Source of the DNA: Sphingobium lactosutens DS20
GTDB taxonomy: Bacteria > Pseudomonadota > Alphaproteobacteria > Sphingomonadales > Sphingomonadaceae
Assembly: GCF_000445105.1 (NCBI RefSeq)
Contig: NZ_ATDP01000107.1
Span: forward strand, 186,001 to 250,000
Direction: 5' to 3'
DNA: 64,000 nt
Part shown: positions 7,912 to 16,795 of the stretch, piece by piece
Layout of the letters: each line of letters starts with the position of its first letter
Position numbering within the stretch: the first letter of the stretch is position 1
Made by a program: the position numbers and the translations under genes
The notes under the pieces: model-generated
What the model saw: only the letters and a program-made list of their open reading frames with translations
What the model was told of the DNA's origin: nothing
Databases searched by the model: none

Positions 7912-9234
7912 GTGACGGGGCGCGAACAGGAGAATTTCGAAATAGTCCCGCGTGCCCGCACCGGCGACGAGACGCACCATGTTGTGATCGTCGGCGCCGG
8001 ATTTGCGGGCGTCGAGACCGCCCGGCGCCTAGCTCATGCGCGGGTTCGGGTTACGCTGCTTGACAGACGGAACTATCATTTGTTCCAGCCGCTCCTCTAT
8101 CAGGTTGCCGAGACGGCCCTTGCCCCTTCCAACATAGCCTGGCCAACACGATCGCTTATCCGTGGCGCAGAAAATGTTACGACACTCTTGGGCGAGGTGG
8201 TGCTCGTCCACAGCCGCCATAAGTGGGTCCTCACCAGCTATGGGGCGACGATCCACTACGACACACTCGTGATCGCAACCGGCGCGCGGCACGCTTATTT
8301 CGGACACGATGATTGGGAGCCTTTCGCTCCCGGTCTCAAGACGATCGAAGACGCGACTCACATCCGCCGCAATATCCTTTATGCCTTCGAGGAAGCCGAG
8401 CGAATGGCGCAGCCGGATGAGCGGCGGAAATATCTGACCTTCGCGATTGTCGGTGGTGGACCGACAGGCGTCGAGCTAGCCGGAACCATTGCGGAACTCG
8501 CGCACGACACGCTGCGCGGCGAGTTCCGTAATTTCAGCATGCAGGATGTCCGCGTCGTGCTGATCGAGGCGGGGCCGCGCATTCTCCCAACCTTCAAGGA
8601 GCATCTCTCGGAGTATGCCAGGCAGGCGCTTGAGAGGTTGAACGTCGAGGTGTGGCTGGGTCGGCCGGTGTCATCATGCGATGAGCACGGCATCGCTGTT
8701 GGAGATGAGCGTCTCGCCACAAAAACAGTGGTGTGGGCGGCGGGCGTACAGGCCTCACCTGCCGCCGAGTGGCTTCAGGTGCCCTCGGATCGCGTCGGTC
8801 GTGTGCTGGTCGAACCTGATCTGACCGCGCCGGGCTTACCCGATGTGTTCGTCATTGGCGACACGGCGCATGTCGAGCAAGACGGTCGCATGGTGCCGGG
8901 TGTCGCGCCAGCCGCAAAGCAGGAAGGGCGCTATGTGGCGGACGTGATCCGCGCGCGGCTCGAAGGTAAAACCGCGCCAGCCCCATTCCTCTACAATGAC
9001 GCCGGCAGTCTTGCGACGATCGGCAAGCGTGCCGCCGTTGTCGACTTCGGCTGGGTGAGGCTGCGGGGGCGCTTAGCGTGGTGGCTATGGGGTGTCGTGC
9101 ACATCTTCTTCCTCATTGGCGTGCGGAACCGCCTGATGGTCGCGTTGAGCTGGATCTGGATCGCTTGGACCGGCCAACGGAGCGCGCGTCTCATCACTCG
9201 ATCCGGCTCCGAGGAGCATGAGAGCCCGGATTGA
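7912..9234 (+). CDS. NDH-2-type NADH:quinone oxidoreductase (FAD flavoprotein)
   Basis: A GTG start at 7912 is preferred over an upstream in-frame ATG because AAAGGAAGG lies 7 bases before it. The 440-residue product shows the FAD dinucleotide fold VIVGAGFAGVETARRL, the FQPLLYQVAE signature of type II NADH dehydrogenases, the NADH-binding GGGPTGVELAG, and VIGDTAHVEQDGRMVPGVAPAAKQEG for the flavin. Its C-terminal hydrophobic segments (around WWLWGVVHIFFLIGVRNRL) would anchor it at the membrane. It would oxidise NADH and reduce quinone. It sits where Rieske systems normally encode the ferredoxin reductase, which raises the question of what reduces the adjacent ferredoxin. Confidence 0.88.
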   Translation: MTGREQENFEIVPRARTGDETHHVVIVGAGFAGVETARRLAHARVRVTLLDRRNYHLFQPLLYQVAETALAPSNIAWPTRSLIRGAENVTTLLGEVVLVHSRHKWVLTSYGATIHYDTLVIATGARHAYFGHDDWEPFAPGLKTIEDATHIRRNILYAFEEAERMAQPDERRKYLTFAIVGGGPTGVELAGTIAELAHDTLRGEFRNFSMQDVRVVLIEAGPRILPTFKEHLSEYARQALERLNVEVWLGRPVSSCDEHGIAVGDERLATKTVVWAAGVQASPAAEWLQVPSDRVGRVLVEPDLTAPGLPDVFVIGDTAHVEQDGRMVPGVAPAAKQEGRYVADVIRARLEGKTAPAPFLYNDAGSLATIGKRAAVVDFGWVRLRGRLAWWLWGVVHIFFLIGVRNRLMVALSWIWIAWTGQRSARLITRSGSEEHESPD

Positions 9235-9474
9235 CGGTGGAATGGTGGCACTCCAAGGCGTACAGATGCGAGGTCGAACAACATCGCCTTCGCCACGGCT
9301 GGGCGCGATCCGCAAAATCAAATCGGCGCCGCCGACAGACCTTTGAGAGCGCCGAGCAGGAGCCCCGACACATCGTCCTCGGACAATGCCACCGCCGCGA
9401 CAAACTGATGGATCCGTGCCTCTGGATCAAAGTCTGATGATCATGATCACGAGGCGACTTGGAACGAAGTGCAC

Positions 9475-11742
9475 ATGACTGAGAAAAATCCGCGTTACAA
9501 GAACTACGACCATCCCGCCGGTGGATGGGGCGCAGCCGCTGCAACGGCAAAAGTTCTGTTGGAACAGAGCGTCGTCACCAAGGGGTCGCGCGCGCTGCTC
9601 GCGATGAATCAGCCTGGCGGCTTCAAATGCCCGAGTTGCGCGTTTCCAGACGCTGACTGCAAGAAGACGCTCGAATTTTGCGAGAATGGCGCGAAAGCAC
9701 TGGCGCACGAGGCGACAAAGTTTCGGGTGACCCGCGACTTCTTCGCGCAGCACACCGTCGCTGAGCTCATGGAAAAATCGGACTATTGGCTTGAGATGCA
9801 GGGCCGGTTGACCGAGCCGATGCGCTACGACGCTGCAACCGACAAATATGTCCCGTGCTCCTGGGATGACGCTTTCGCTCTGATCGGTCGGCACTTGCGC
9901 GCCCTCGACAACCCGAATGAGGCAGAATTCTATACCTCGGGGCGGACCCCTAACGAGGCAGCGTTCCTCTATTCCATCTTCGTGCGCCAGTTCGGCACCA
10001 ACAATTTTCCCGACTGTTCCAACATGTGCCACGAACCGACGAGCCGCGGCCTCCCGCCAGCGATCGGCATCGGCAAAGGCACGGTCGTCCTGGAGGATTT
10101 CGAGCACACCGAAGCGATCTTCGTTATCGGGCAGAACCCCGGGACCAATGCCCCGCGCATGATGACCCATCTGGTCGAGGCGCGAAAGCGCGGGGTGCCG
10201 ATCGTCGCCGTCAATCCGATGCCGGAGCGAGCCTTGATCCGCTTCACCGAGCCGCAGGACGTCGTTCAGATGGCGACGTTCGGTTCGACGGTGATCGCCA
10301 GCGAGTTCGTCCACATCAAGATCGGCGGCGACCTTGCGCTCCTGAAGGGGATGATGAAGGTCATCTTCGAGCGGGAAGCCGTCGGCGAGACCATCCTCGA
10401 CCACGAATTCATCGCGACGCATACCGTCGGCATGGAGCAGGTGCGCGACGAGGTCATGTCCCTTCAATGGGCCGACCTGACCGAGCATTCGGGGCTGGAA
10501 GAAGCGCAGATCCGCCGCTGCGCCGAGATCTACATCCGATCGCGCGCGACGATCATCTGCTATGGCATGGGCCTGACGCAACACCAGCTTGGGTCGCAAT
10601 TGGTCCAGCAGGTCGCGAACATCCTGTTGCTCAAAGGGAATTATGGGAAACCGGGGGCCGGCATCTCGCCGATCCGCGGACATTCCAATGTCCAGGGCGA
10701 CCGCACCGTCGGCATCGACGAGAAGCCGTCTCAATCCTATCTCGACCGCGTCCGCGACGTGTTCGGCTTCGAACCGCCGCGCGAACATGGACATCATACG
10801 GTCGAGTCCGTGGAAGCCATGGAAAACGGCACGGCCAAGGTGTTCATCGGTATGGGTGGTAACTTTGTCCGCGCCATTCCCGATACCGATCGTTCCTACG
10901 TGGCGATGCGCAAGCTGGAGCTGACTGTCGGGATCGCCACGAAACTCAACCGCGGCCATCTCGTTCACGGCAAGGACGCGCTTATCCTCCCCGTCATAGC
11001 GCGTTCGGAGCGGATCGAAACCTCGGCGGGCGAACAGTTCGTGACGATTGAGGATTCGATGTCGAACGTCACCGCCTCGCGCGGCGTGATCGAGCCGGCG
11101 AGCGCTGATCTCAGAACCGAGGTGGAGATCGTGTGTCGGATGGCGATGGCAGCGCTTCCCGACAGCAAGATCCCCTGGGAAAGCTATATCCACAAATACG
11201 GATTGATCCGGGACAAAATCGCCGAGGTTTATCCTGAGATCTACGCGGATTTCTCCGAGAAAATTAAGGAGCCTATGGGTTTCCACTTGGACATTCCGCC
11301 GCGCCGCCGGGTCTGGTGTACCCCGAACGGGAAAGCCAATTTCCTGCTCCTACCTGGCCTGGAAGTGAATTCGCCAGTAGATGACCCGACGATGCTGCGG
11401 CTGGCGACGGTGCGCTCCCACGATCAGTTCAACACGACGATCTACAGCTACAACGACCGTTATCGCGGCGTGTATAATGACCGGATGATCCTCTTCATGA
11501 ACAAGGAGGATCGCATCGCGCGCGGAATCGAGGAGCGCGCACACGTCAGCCTGGAGACGATCAGCAATGACGGGCTGAAACGGCGGGTCGATGCGCTCAC
11601 GGTTATCGATTATCCGATGCCGCGCGGCGCTATCGCGGGCTATTATCCGGAACTCAATCCGTTGCTGCCGCTCGATTATTATGACCGGGTCAGCGGCACT
11701 CCTGCCGCCAAGTCCATCCCGGTTCGCGTCGTCGCCCCATGA
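9475..11742 (+). CDS. FdhF/YdeP-family molybdopterin oxidoreductase
   Basis: The 755-residue protein matches the FdhF/YdeP group of formate-dehydrogenase-like molybdoenzymes. It begins with NPRYKNYDHPAGGWGA, has a cysteine-bearing segment FKCPSCAFPDADCKKTLEFCENGAKA, the SNMCHEPTSRG and GQNPGTNAPRM motifs of the molybdopterin domain, and a C-terminal dinucleotide-binding domain. Partner subunits are not encoded nearby. Family members are linked to acid or aldehyde stress and formate-like chemistry, but their substrates are poorly defined. In a putative O-demethylation cluster a role in formate or formaldehyde disposal is attractive but unproven. The ATG at 9475 is used; an in-frame GTG two codons earlier is possible. 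Confidence 0.85.
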   Translation: MTEKNPRYKNYDHPAGGWGAAAATAKVLLEQSVVTKGSRALLAMNQPGGFKCPSCAFPDADCKKTLEFCENGAKALAHEATKFRVTRDFFAQHTVAELMEKSDYWLEMQGRLTEPMRYDAATDKYVPCSWDDAFALIGRHLRALDNPNEAEFYTSGRTPNEAAFLYSIFVRQFGTNNFPDCSNMCHEPTSRGLPPAIGIGKGTVVLEDFEHTEAIFVIGQNPGTNAPRMMTHLVEARKRGVPIVAVNPMPERALIRFTEPQDVVQMATFGSTVIASEFVHIKIGGDLALLKGMMKVIFEREAVGETILDHEFIATHTVGMEQVRDEVMSLQWADLTEHSGLEEAQIRRCAEIYIRSRATIICYGMGLTQHQLGSQLVQQVANILLLKGNYGKPGAGISPIRGHSNVQGDRTVGIDEKPSQSYLDRVRDVFGFEPPREHGHHTVESVEAMENGTAKVFIGMGGNFVRAIPDTDRSYVAMRKLELTVGIATKLNRGHLVHGKDALILPVIARSERIETSAGEQFVTIEDSMSNVTASRGVIEPASADLRTEVEIVCRMAMAALPDSKIPWESYIHKYGLIRDKIAEVYPEIYADFSEKIKEPMGFHLDIPPRRRVWCTPNGKANFLLLPGLEVNSPVDDPTMLRLATVRSHDQFNTTIYSYNDRYRGVYNDRMILFMNKEDRIARGIEERAHVSLETISNDGLKRRVDALTVIDYPMPRGAIAGYYPELNPLLPLDYYDRVSGTPAAKSIPVRVVAP

Positions 11743-11782
11743 CGCATCGCGGTTGGGACGTTTTGAATCGCGTGAGGAGGCG

Positions 11783-12169
11783 TCAGGCTTTTTCAGTCCC
11801 GGCTATCCATGCATCACGGTAATCACTTGGCGATTGTCCAAATTGCTCTCGAAACGCTCGGCTAAAATGGGCGAGCTCATTGAACCCCACACCGAATGCG
11901 ACATCGGTAATGGATCGATCGGCCCCCAGGCTTCTCAGTTGCGCGGCGGCTCCATCAAGCCTCTGCCGCTTGATCGTTCGTGACACGCTCGTGTCACTGC
12001 CTTTGAATGCTCGATGAACCTGCCGCTCAGATATACCGATAGCTTCCGCAATGCTTGCGGGAGACAGGTCCGGATTCGAGAGATTGGCGACGATAAATTC
12101 GCGAATGGAAGGCAAAATCTCCCGCTTACGTGTTACCTGTGGGCGGGCCTCGTCATCCACAAGCGGCAT
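11783..12169 (-). pseudogene. AraC/XylS regulator, C-terminal DNA-binding fragment
   Basis: The 128-residue frame contains only the twin helix-turn-helix domain of an AraC/XylS activator (SIAEAIGISERQVHRAFKG, then ITDVAFGVGFNELAHFSRAFREQFGQSPSDYR). Family members beside catabolic genes normally carry a roughly 180-200-residue ligand-sensing domain in front, which is absent. An in-frame TAA lies directly before the ATG, and the IS110-type element begins about 20 bases further upstream. The likely explanation is loss of the N-terminal half when the element inserted and the locus was rearranged. A free-standing DNA-binding domain could still be expressed, so complete inactivity is not certain. 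Confidence 0.7.
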
Positions 12170-12273
12170 TTATGAGCGCCAGGACGGAATGAACTGATGC
12201 CGTGGATGCCCCCTTTGGGGACGTCGTAAGATGCCGACCAGCGCCATGTGGGCGCCGTGGAAGGAGATGGCAT

Positions 12274-13287
12274 ATGGCAGACGTTCATATCCTGGCGATC
12301 GACCTGGCGAAGCGGAGCTTCCAGGTGTGCGCGACAGATCCGGGCGGGACGGTTCTATTCAACCGAACGGTATCACGATCGAAGCTCGAGCAGATGCTCG
12401 GTGCGCAGCAACCATGCATCGTTGCCATGGAGGCCTGCGCCACGAGCCATTTTTGGGGAAGGTTTGCCCAGAGTCTTGGGCACGACGTGAGGCTGATCCC
12501 GCCGATCTACGTGAAGCCGTTCGTCAAACGGCAAAAGAATGACGCGGCCGACGCTGCAGCGATCGCCGAGGCGGCTCTGCGCCCGAACATTCACCACGTA
12601 GCCGTGAAGAGCGCCGAGCATCAGGCAAGGGCCGTGTCGTTCCGGACCCATCAATGTTTCGTCCGGCAGCGCACGCAGCTGATCAACGCATTGCGTGGCC
12701 ATCTGGCGGAGTTCGGCCTAGTCTTCCCGCAAGGCCCGGCACACCTGAAGGCTGTTACCGGGACGCTCGTCGAGGCGGGCGACGCAGTGCCGGCCAGCGT
12801 GACGGACATCGCCCGGCTCTACCTTGACCAGATCGAGCTGCTCACCGAGAAGATCGATCAACTGACACGTGCGCTTCACGACACGTCGCGGGTCAGCGAG
12901 GAGATGCGTCGCCTCTGTGGCGTGCCAGGTGTTGGCCCGGTCACCGCAGGCGCGATCATGGCATTTGTCCCCGACCTCCGAACGTTCAGCAGCGGGCGAA
13001 ATTTCGCCGCGTGGCTAGGGCTGGTGCCTCGGCAGCGGTCCACCGGCGGCAAGACCCGCCTCGGCGCGGTTTGCAAGATGGGTCAAAGCGACGTCCGTAA
13101 GCTGCTCATCGTCGGGGCCATGAGCCGGATACGGTGGATCGTGCGCAAGGGCGTATTCCCCGACACCTGGCTGGGGCGGGTTGTCGGGCGCAAACCTCGC
13201 ATGGTAGCGGCGGTCGCGCTGGCGAACAAAATGGCCCGGATCATCTGGGCCATGATGACGAAGGAGCAGAACTACCGGATGGCGTGA
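12274..13287 (+). CDS. IS110-family transposase (DEDD recombinase)
   Basis: The ATG at 12274 follows an AAGGAG site 7 bases upstream and gives a 337-residue protein. The N-terminal RuvC-like DEDD domain begins HILAIDLAKRSFQVC and continues with VAMEACATSHFWGR and KRQKNDAADAAAIAEAA. The C-terminal domain has the GVPGVGPVTAGAIMAFV helix-hairpin-helix and the serine-containing region RQRSTGGKTRLGAVCKMGQSDVRKLL. Length and both domains are complete, so the transposase looks functional. The family excises and inserts its element through an RNA-guided mechanism. A fragment of the same 5' coding sequence lies inverted just downstream. Confidence 0.92.
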   Translation: MADVHILAIDLAKRSFQVCATDPGGTVLFNRTVSRSKLEQMLGAQQPCIVAMEACATSHFWGRFAQSLGHDVRLIPPIYVKPFVKRQKNDAADAAAIAEAALRPNIHHVAVKSAEHQARAVSFRTHQCFVRQRTQLINALRGHLAEFGLVFPQGPAHLKAVTGTLVEAGDAVPASVTDIARLYLDQIELLTEKIDQLTRALHDTSRVSEEMRRLCGVPGVGPVTAGAIMAFVPDLRTFSSGRNFAAWLGLVPRQRSTGGKTRLGAVCKMGQSDVRKLLIVGAMSRIRWIVRKGVFPDTWLGRVVGRKPRMVAAVALANKMARIIWAMMTKEQNYRMA

Positions 13288-13577
13288 CCTGCGGCTTGCT
13301 CTGGCAAGGCACGGAAAACGCCTGAGGGCGACAAGCCCTCGCGAGGAGATCGACCGACGAGATATGCGGCAAGGACTTCAATGTTCGGAATGGGGTAAAC
13401 CAGTCCCGGGGCTCGAGCCAACCAAGCTCTCTGAACCGATGTGGCCTCCATTCTTCGAACTGCATACCGGCCCCGTGGTGTTCAGACCGCGATCAGAGGC
13501 CTGACACACGACCGATTGAAGCGCCACACCGTTACATCGTCTGAAAATCCCCTTGCAAAACCGGGGGCATCCACACA
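13288..13577. other. Non-coding right end of the IS110-type element (possible guide RNA region)
   Basis: This roughly 290-base stretch lies between the transposase stop and the inverted remnant and shows no convincing protein-coding frame. In the IS1111 subgroup the structured RNA that guides target choice is encoded in the right flank, so this is the region in which to expect it. Near its end the sequence CCCCTTGCAAAACCGGGGG can form a short hairpin and overlaps the terminal repeat. The RNA itself is inferred from family knowledge; I did not derive a full secondary structure. Confidence 0.45.
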
Positions 13578-13739
13578 CGTCCCGCCCGGATCTGTCGCGC
13601 ACACCTGGAAGCTCCGCTTCGCCAGGTCGATCGCCAGGATATGAACGTCTGCCATATGCCATCTCCTTCCACGGCGCCCACATGGCGCTGGTCGGCATCT
13701 TACGACGTCCCCAAAGGGGGCATCCACGGCATCAGTTCA
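13578..13739 (-). mobile_element. Inverted 5'-end remnant of the same IS110-type element
   Basis: Read on the minus strand, these 162 bases repeat the left end of the complete copy: the shared start TGAACTGATG, the GTGGATGCCCCC repeat, the ribosome-binding site and the first 26 codons of the transposase (MADVHILAIDLAKRSFQVC onward). The match stops abruptly after GGGCGGGACG, where the right end of the complete element abuts. The rest of this second copy is missing. The simplest reading is that the complete element inserted into an older, oppositely oriented copy, followed by deletion. Confidence 0.85.
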
Positions 13740-13911
13740 CTTCGCACAAACTCGGCGCGCCAAACTATCTGGCAGGTGGGCGCAAGAACCTTGCTGGTTG
13801 CGCGGATATGCTGGCGCAGACCGATAATCGGAGATCCCAGACAACGGCGATAGCGCTTGCGAAAGCCGCGCCGCCGTCTTTGGATCAACCACCGAACTGG
13901 AGGACTCGAAG

Positions 13912-14949
13912 ATGGAATATGTCAAGCTCGGGCGCAGCGGCCTCAGCGTGTCTCGTCTTTGCCTCGGCTGCATGAGCTATGGTGAGCCTGGGCGCGGTTT
14001 CCAGCCTTGGTCTTTGGGCGAGGAGGAAAGCCGCCCTTTTTTTGCTCAAGCGCTCGATGCCGGGATCAATTTCTTTGACACGGCGAACGTCTATTCAGGC
14101 GGCAGCTCTGAAGAGATCACGGGCCGAGCCCTGCGAGCGATGGCGCGCAGAGACGAAATCGTCGTCGCCACCAAGGCCTTCTTTCCCTGGCGCAATGCGC
14201 CCAATACCGGCTTCCTTTCGCGCAAAGCGCTCATGCAATCGATCGACGACTCCCTGATGCGGCTGGGCATGGACTATGTCGATCTCTATCAGATTCATCG
14301 CCTCGACCATAATACGCCCCCTGAGGAGGTGATGGAAGCGCTGCACGATATCGTTAAAGCCGGAAAGGCGCGGTATATTGGCGCTTCTTCGATGGAGGCA
14401 TGGCGTTTCGCCAAGCTGCAGCACATCGCGGACCTCAACGGCTGGACCCGGTTCATCTCGATGCAACCGCAATATAACCTCCTCTACCGTGAGGAAGAGC
14501 GCGAGATGTTGCCGCAATGCCTGGACCAGGGTGTCGGCGTCATCCCCTGGAGTCCCCTTGCACGCGGGCGACTGACGCGGGACTGGAACGAGCAAACCAA
14601 CCGCTCGCAAAATGACGCCTTCGCGCAACAGATGTATCTGGACGCGGAACAGCAAGACCGGGCGATCGTCGATGCGGTTGCTCAAGTGGCGGAGAGGCAT
14701 GGCGTTCCCCGTGGTCAAGTCGCAATCGCCTGGCTCCTGTCGAAGCCCGTGATCACGGCGCCGATTATCGGAGCAACCAAGGCGGCCCATTTGGCAGAGG
14801 CTATCGCCTCGCTTAAGGTCCGTCTCAGCGTTGAGGATATCGCGATGTTGGAAGCGCCATATTTGCCTCATGCTGTGAACGGCGTCGAACCGCCTCCCCA
14901 CAGCGCGCCGGTCAAACTAACCCGCGTCGATATCGCCGAAGCCCAGTAG
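13912..14949 (+). CDS. Aldo/keto reductase
   Basis: The 345-residue protein is a typical AKR barrel. It starts MEYVKLGRSGLSVSRLCLGCMSYG and carries the catalytic residues in FFDTANVYSGGSSEE (Asp, Tyr), VVATKAFF (Lys) and DLYQIHRLD (His), with the NADPH-binding SKPVITAPIIGATKAAHL near the C-terminus. Such enzymes reduce aldehydes and ketones using NADPH. It starts about 170 bases beyond the IS remnant, with GGAGGA just ahead of the ATG. It stands alone between the IS and the next dehydrogenase. No specific substrate can be assigned; detoxification of aromatic aldehydes would suit the island. Confidence 0.9.
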   Translation: MEYVKLGRSGLSVSRLCLGCMSYGEPGRGFQPWSLGEEESRPFFAQALDAGINFFDTANVYSGGSSEEITGRALRAMARRDEIVVATKAFFPWRNAPNTGFLSRKALMQSIDDSLMRLGMDYVDLYQIHRLDHNTPPEEVMEALHDIVKAGKARYIGASSMEAWRFAKLQHIADLNGWTRFISMQPQYNLLYREEEREMLPQCLDQGVGVIPWSPLARGRLTRDWNEQTNRSQNDAFAQQMYLDAEQQDRAIVDAVAQVAERHGVPRGQVAIAWLLSKPVITAPIIGATKAAHLAEAIASLKVRLSVEDIAMLEAPYLPHAVNGVEPPPHSAPVKLTRVDIAEAQ

Positions 14950-15188
14950 CGAAGGGTTGGGCCGCGACGGCCTTTACGATCGGTCGACGGGATTGCTGCG
15001 AACTTTCGATGCAGCTGAAGGCAGATCGATGCCGTGGGCGGCGGCGAACAGATGATCGCATGGCGCGACACAATCAGCTTCCGCCGTCTAGCGCAATGAA
15101 CACCCCGTAAAAATATCTGGCACGCGCGCACAAGAATCACGTCGGCCGTGGCGGTATCCAAGGGTCAAACAATTATCGGAGAGCCCAG

Positions 15189-16682
15189 GTGACCTACAAC
15201 GGTTCCTTCAAGATTGCCGATGCCAATCGAGCATTCCTACAGCGCGCGCATGGTCACTTTATCGAAGGGGAACTAACCCCGGGCGAAGGGACTCGGAGCG
15301 GGTGCGTGCGCGATCCGTCGACCGAAGACGTGATTGCAGAGGTTCCCTTGGCTAGCCGAGCGGATGTGGAGCTTGCGGTGCGTTCCGCGCGCCAGGCGTT
15401 CGACGACGGACGCTGGCGTTATATGGCACCAACGTCGCGGGAGCGCATCTTGCTGAAGTTCGCGGACTTGATCGAGCGGGATGCGGACAACCTGGCAGAG
15501 CTTGAAACGCTGGAGCAGGGCAAGTCCCTCGCCATCGCCCGCTACGTAGAGGTAGCTGGTGGGGTCGATTTCGCGCGCTACGCGGCAGGTCTTGCGACGA
15601 AGATTACGGGAATGACCTTCGACGTCTCGATACCGACACCCCCGGGTCTTCGTTCCACCGCCTATACCCGCCGCGAGCCGGTGGGCGTCGTCGCCGGCAT
15701 CGTGCCCTGGAACTTCCCCTTTGCCATCGCGATCTGGAAGATCTTTCCAGCGCTAGCCGCAGGTTGCAGTGTTGTTCTGAAACCTACGGAATTGACCCCG
15801 CTTACCGCAATCCGATTGGCCGAGCTTGCGTTCGAGGCTGGCGTTCCAGCCGGCATCCTCAATGTTATCATCGGCGATGGTGAGGCGGGGAGCGCGCTGG
15901 TTGCGTCAAATGATGTAGCCAAGATCAGCTTCACCGGCTCCACCGCAACGGGTAAGGCGATCGCCAAAGTCGCGGCTGACCGAATGGCTCGCGTGTCGCT
16001 TGAACTCGGCGGCAAGAATCCGGCGGTCGTTCTTGACGATGCCGACCTTGAGCAGACGGTGGGCGGTCTGATGCTCGGCGCATTCCTCAATCAGGGACAG
16101 GTATGCTGCTCGGCGTCGCGTGTTTACGTTACAGCGGGTCTGTTCGATCGGGTTGTCACCGGACTCGAAGGCGCGGTGAAGACTTTGACGCTGGGCGCCG
16201 GGTTGGATCCCAACGCGCAGGTCAACCCGCTCGTGTCGGCCCAGCACCGCGACCGCGTGCTGCAGTTCCTTTCGGAGGCTGATGGTAAAGCGGAACTGCT
16301 GCATGGGGCTCAGGTGCCTGACCGCGGATATTTCGTCGCTCCGACGGTCGTCGTAAACGCTGAAGCCTCGCTCCGCTTGACGCATGAAGAGGTGTTCGGC
16401 CCGGTGCTGACGGTAACGCGCGTCGCAGACGCCGAAGAAGCAATCCGCCGCGCCAATGATAATAGCTACGGCTTGGCGGCAAGCCTGTGGACACGTGATC
16501 TCAAGGCGTGCCTTGACATTGTGCCGCAGCTTCACGCCGGGACTGTGTGGGTCAACACGCACATCCCGCTCGATCCCGCATTGCCGTTTGGCGGGTTCAA
16601 GCAGTCCGGGAACGCGAGGGAATTCGGCCCCCGCTGGGCGGAAGCGTATACCGAAGAGAAGTCGGTATGCATCGTTCATTGA
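15189..16682 (+). CDS. NAD(P)-dependent aldehyde dehydrogenase
   Basis: Translation from a GTG at 15189, placed 6 bases after CGGAGAG, gives 497 residues. The ALDH superfamily motifs are all present: VPWNFPFAIAIWK, the Glu in LELGGKNPAVVLDDADLEQ, the catalytic Cys in NQGQVCCSASRVYV and the C-terminal LPFGGFKQSGNAREFGP. Overall it is closer to the phenylacetaldehyde/betaine-aldehyde group than to the KGSADH-like enzyme at the left of the island. The 239 bases before it contain no recognisable gene. It precedes a Rieske oxygenase by 113 bases, suggesting that the two serve one pathway, for example oxidation of an aromatic aldehyde next to demethylation or hydroxylation. Confidence 0.9.
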   Translation: MTYNGSFKIADANRAFLQRAHGHFIEGELTPGEGTRSGCVRDPSTEDVIAEVPLASRADVELAVRSARQAFDDGRWRYMAPTSRERILLKFADLIERDADNLAELETLEQGKSLAIARYVEVAGGVDFARYAAGLATKITGMTFDVSIPTPPGLRSTAYTRREPVGVVAGIVPWNFPFAIAIWKIFPALAAGCSVVLKPTELTPLTAIRLAELAFEAGVPAGILNVIIGDGEAGSALVASNDVAKISFTGSTATGKAIAKVAADRMARVSLELGGKNPAVVLDDADLEQTVGGLMLGAFLNQGQVCCSASRVYVTAGLFDRVVTGLEGAVKTLTLGAGLDPNAQVNPLVSAQHRDRVLQFLSEADGKAELLHGAQVPDRGYFVAPTVVVNAEASLRLTHEEVFGPVLTVTRVADAEEAIRRANDNSYGLAASLWTRDLKACLDIVPQLHAGTVWVNTHIPLDPALPFGGFKQSGNAREFGPRWAEAYTEEKSVCIVH

Positions 16683-16795
16683 GATTTTCGAGCGTCGGCC
16701 CTGTTTCGGCGGATCCAACAAAGCCCAGCGATTTGGCCCAGCCATGGGCTCAATCTCGCTCAAACTAGGTCGATCGCCTGGAAGGACAAACCCTC

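Larger units (their letters stand above)
12190..13577 (+). mobile_element. IS110-family (IS1111-like) insertion sequence, complete copy
   Basis: The element spans the transposase gene plus a short left flank (about 84 bases) and a long right flank (about 285 bases). A perfect 12-bp inverted repeat GTGGATGCCCCC occurs at 12202-12213 and, inverted, at 13563-13574, consistent with the subterminal repeats of the IS1111 subgroup. The left limit is set where sequence shared with the inverted remnant begins (TGAACTGATG); the right limit where that remnant starts. The family makes no target duplication, and none is seen. The long non-coding right end is where IS1111-type elements are expected to encode their guide (bridge/seek) RNA. 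Confidence 0.75.

Noticed and set aside
9427..11286. 619-codon open frame on the minus strand
   Set aside because: It lies wholly opposite the YdeP-type molybdoenzyme, whose motifs are unmistakable. The minus-strand translation is rich in Arg, His and Asp with no recognisable domain, as expected for antisense frames in GC-rich DNA.
13700..13973. Missing N-terminal half of the AraC regulator right of the IS copies
   Set aside because: I translated all minus-strand frames here and found no AraC sensor-like sequence. The space before the aldo/keto reductase is also too short for a roughly 200-residue domain.
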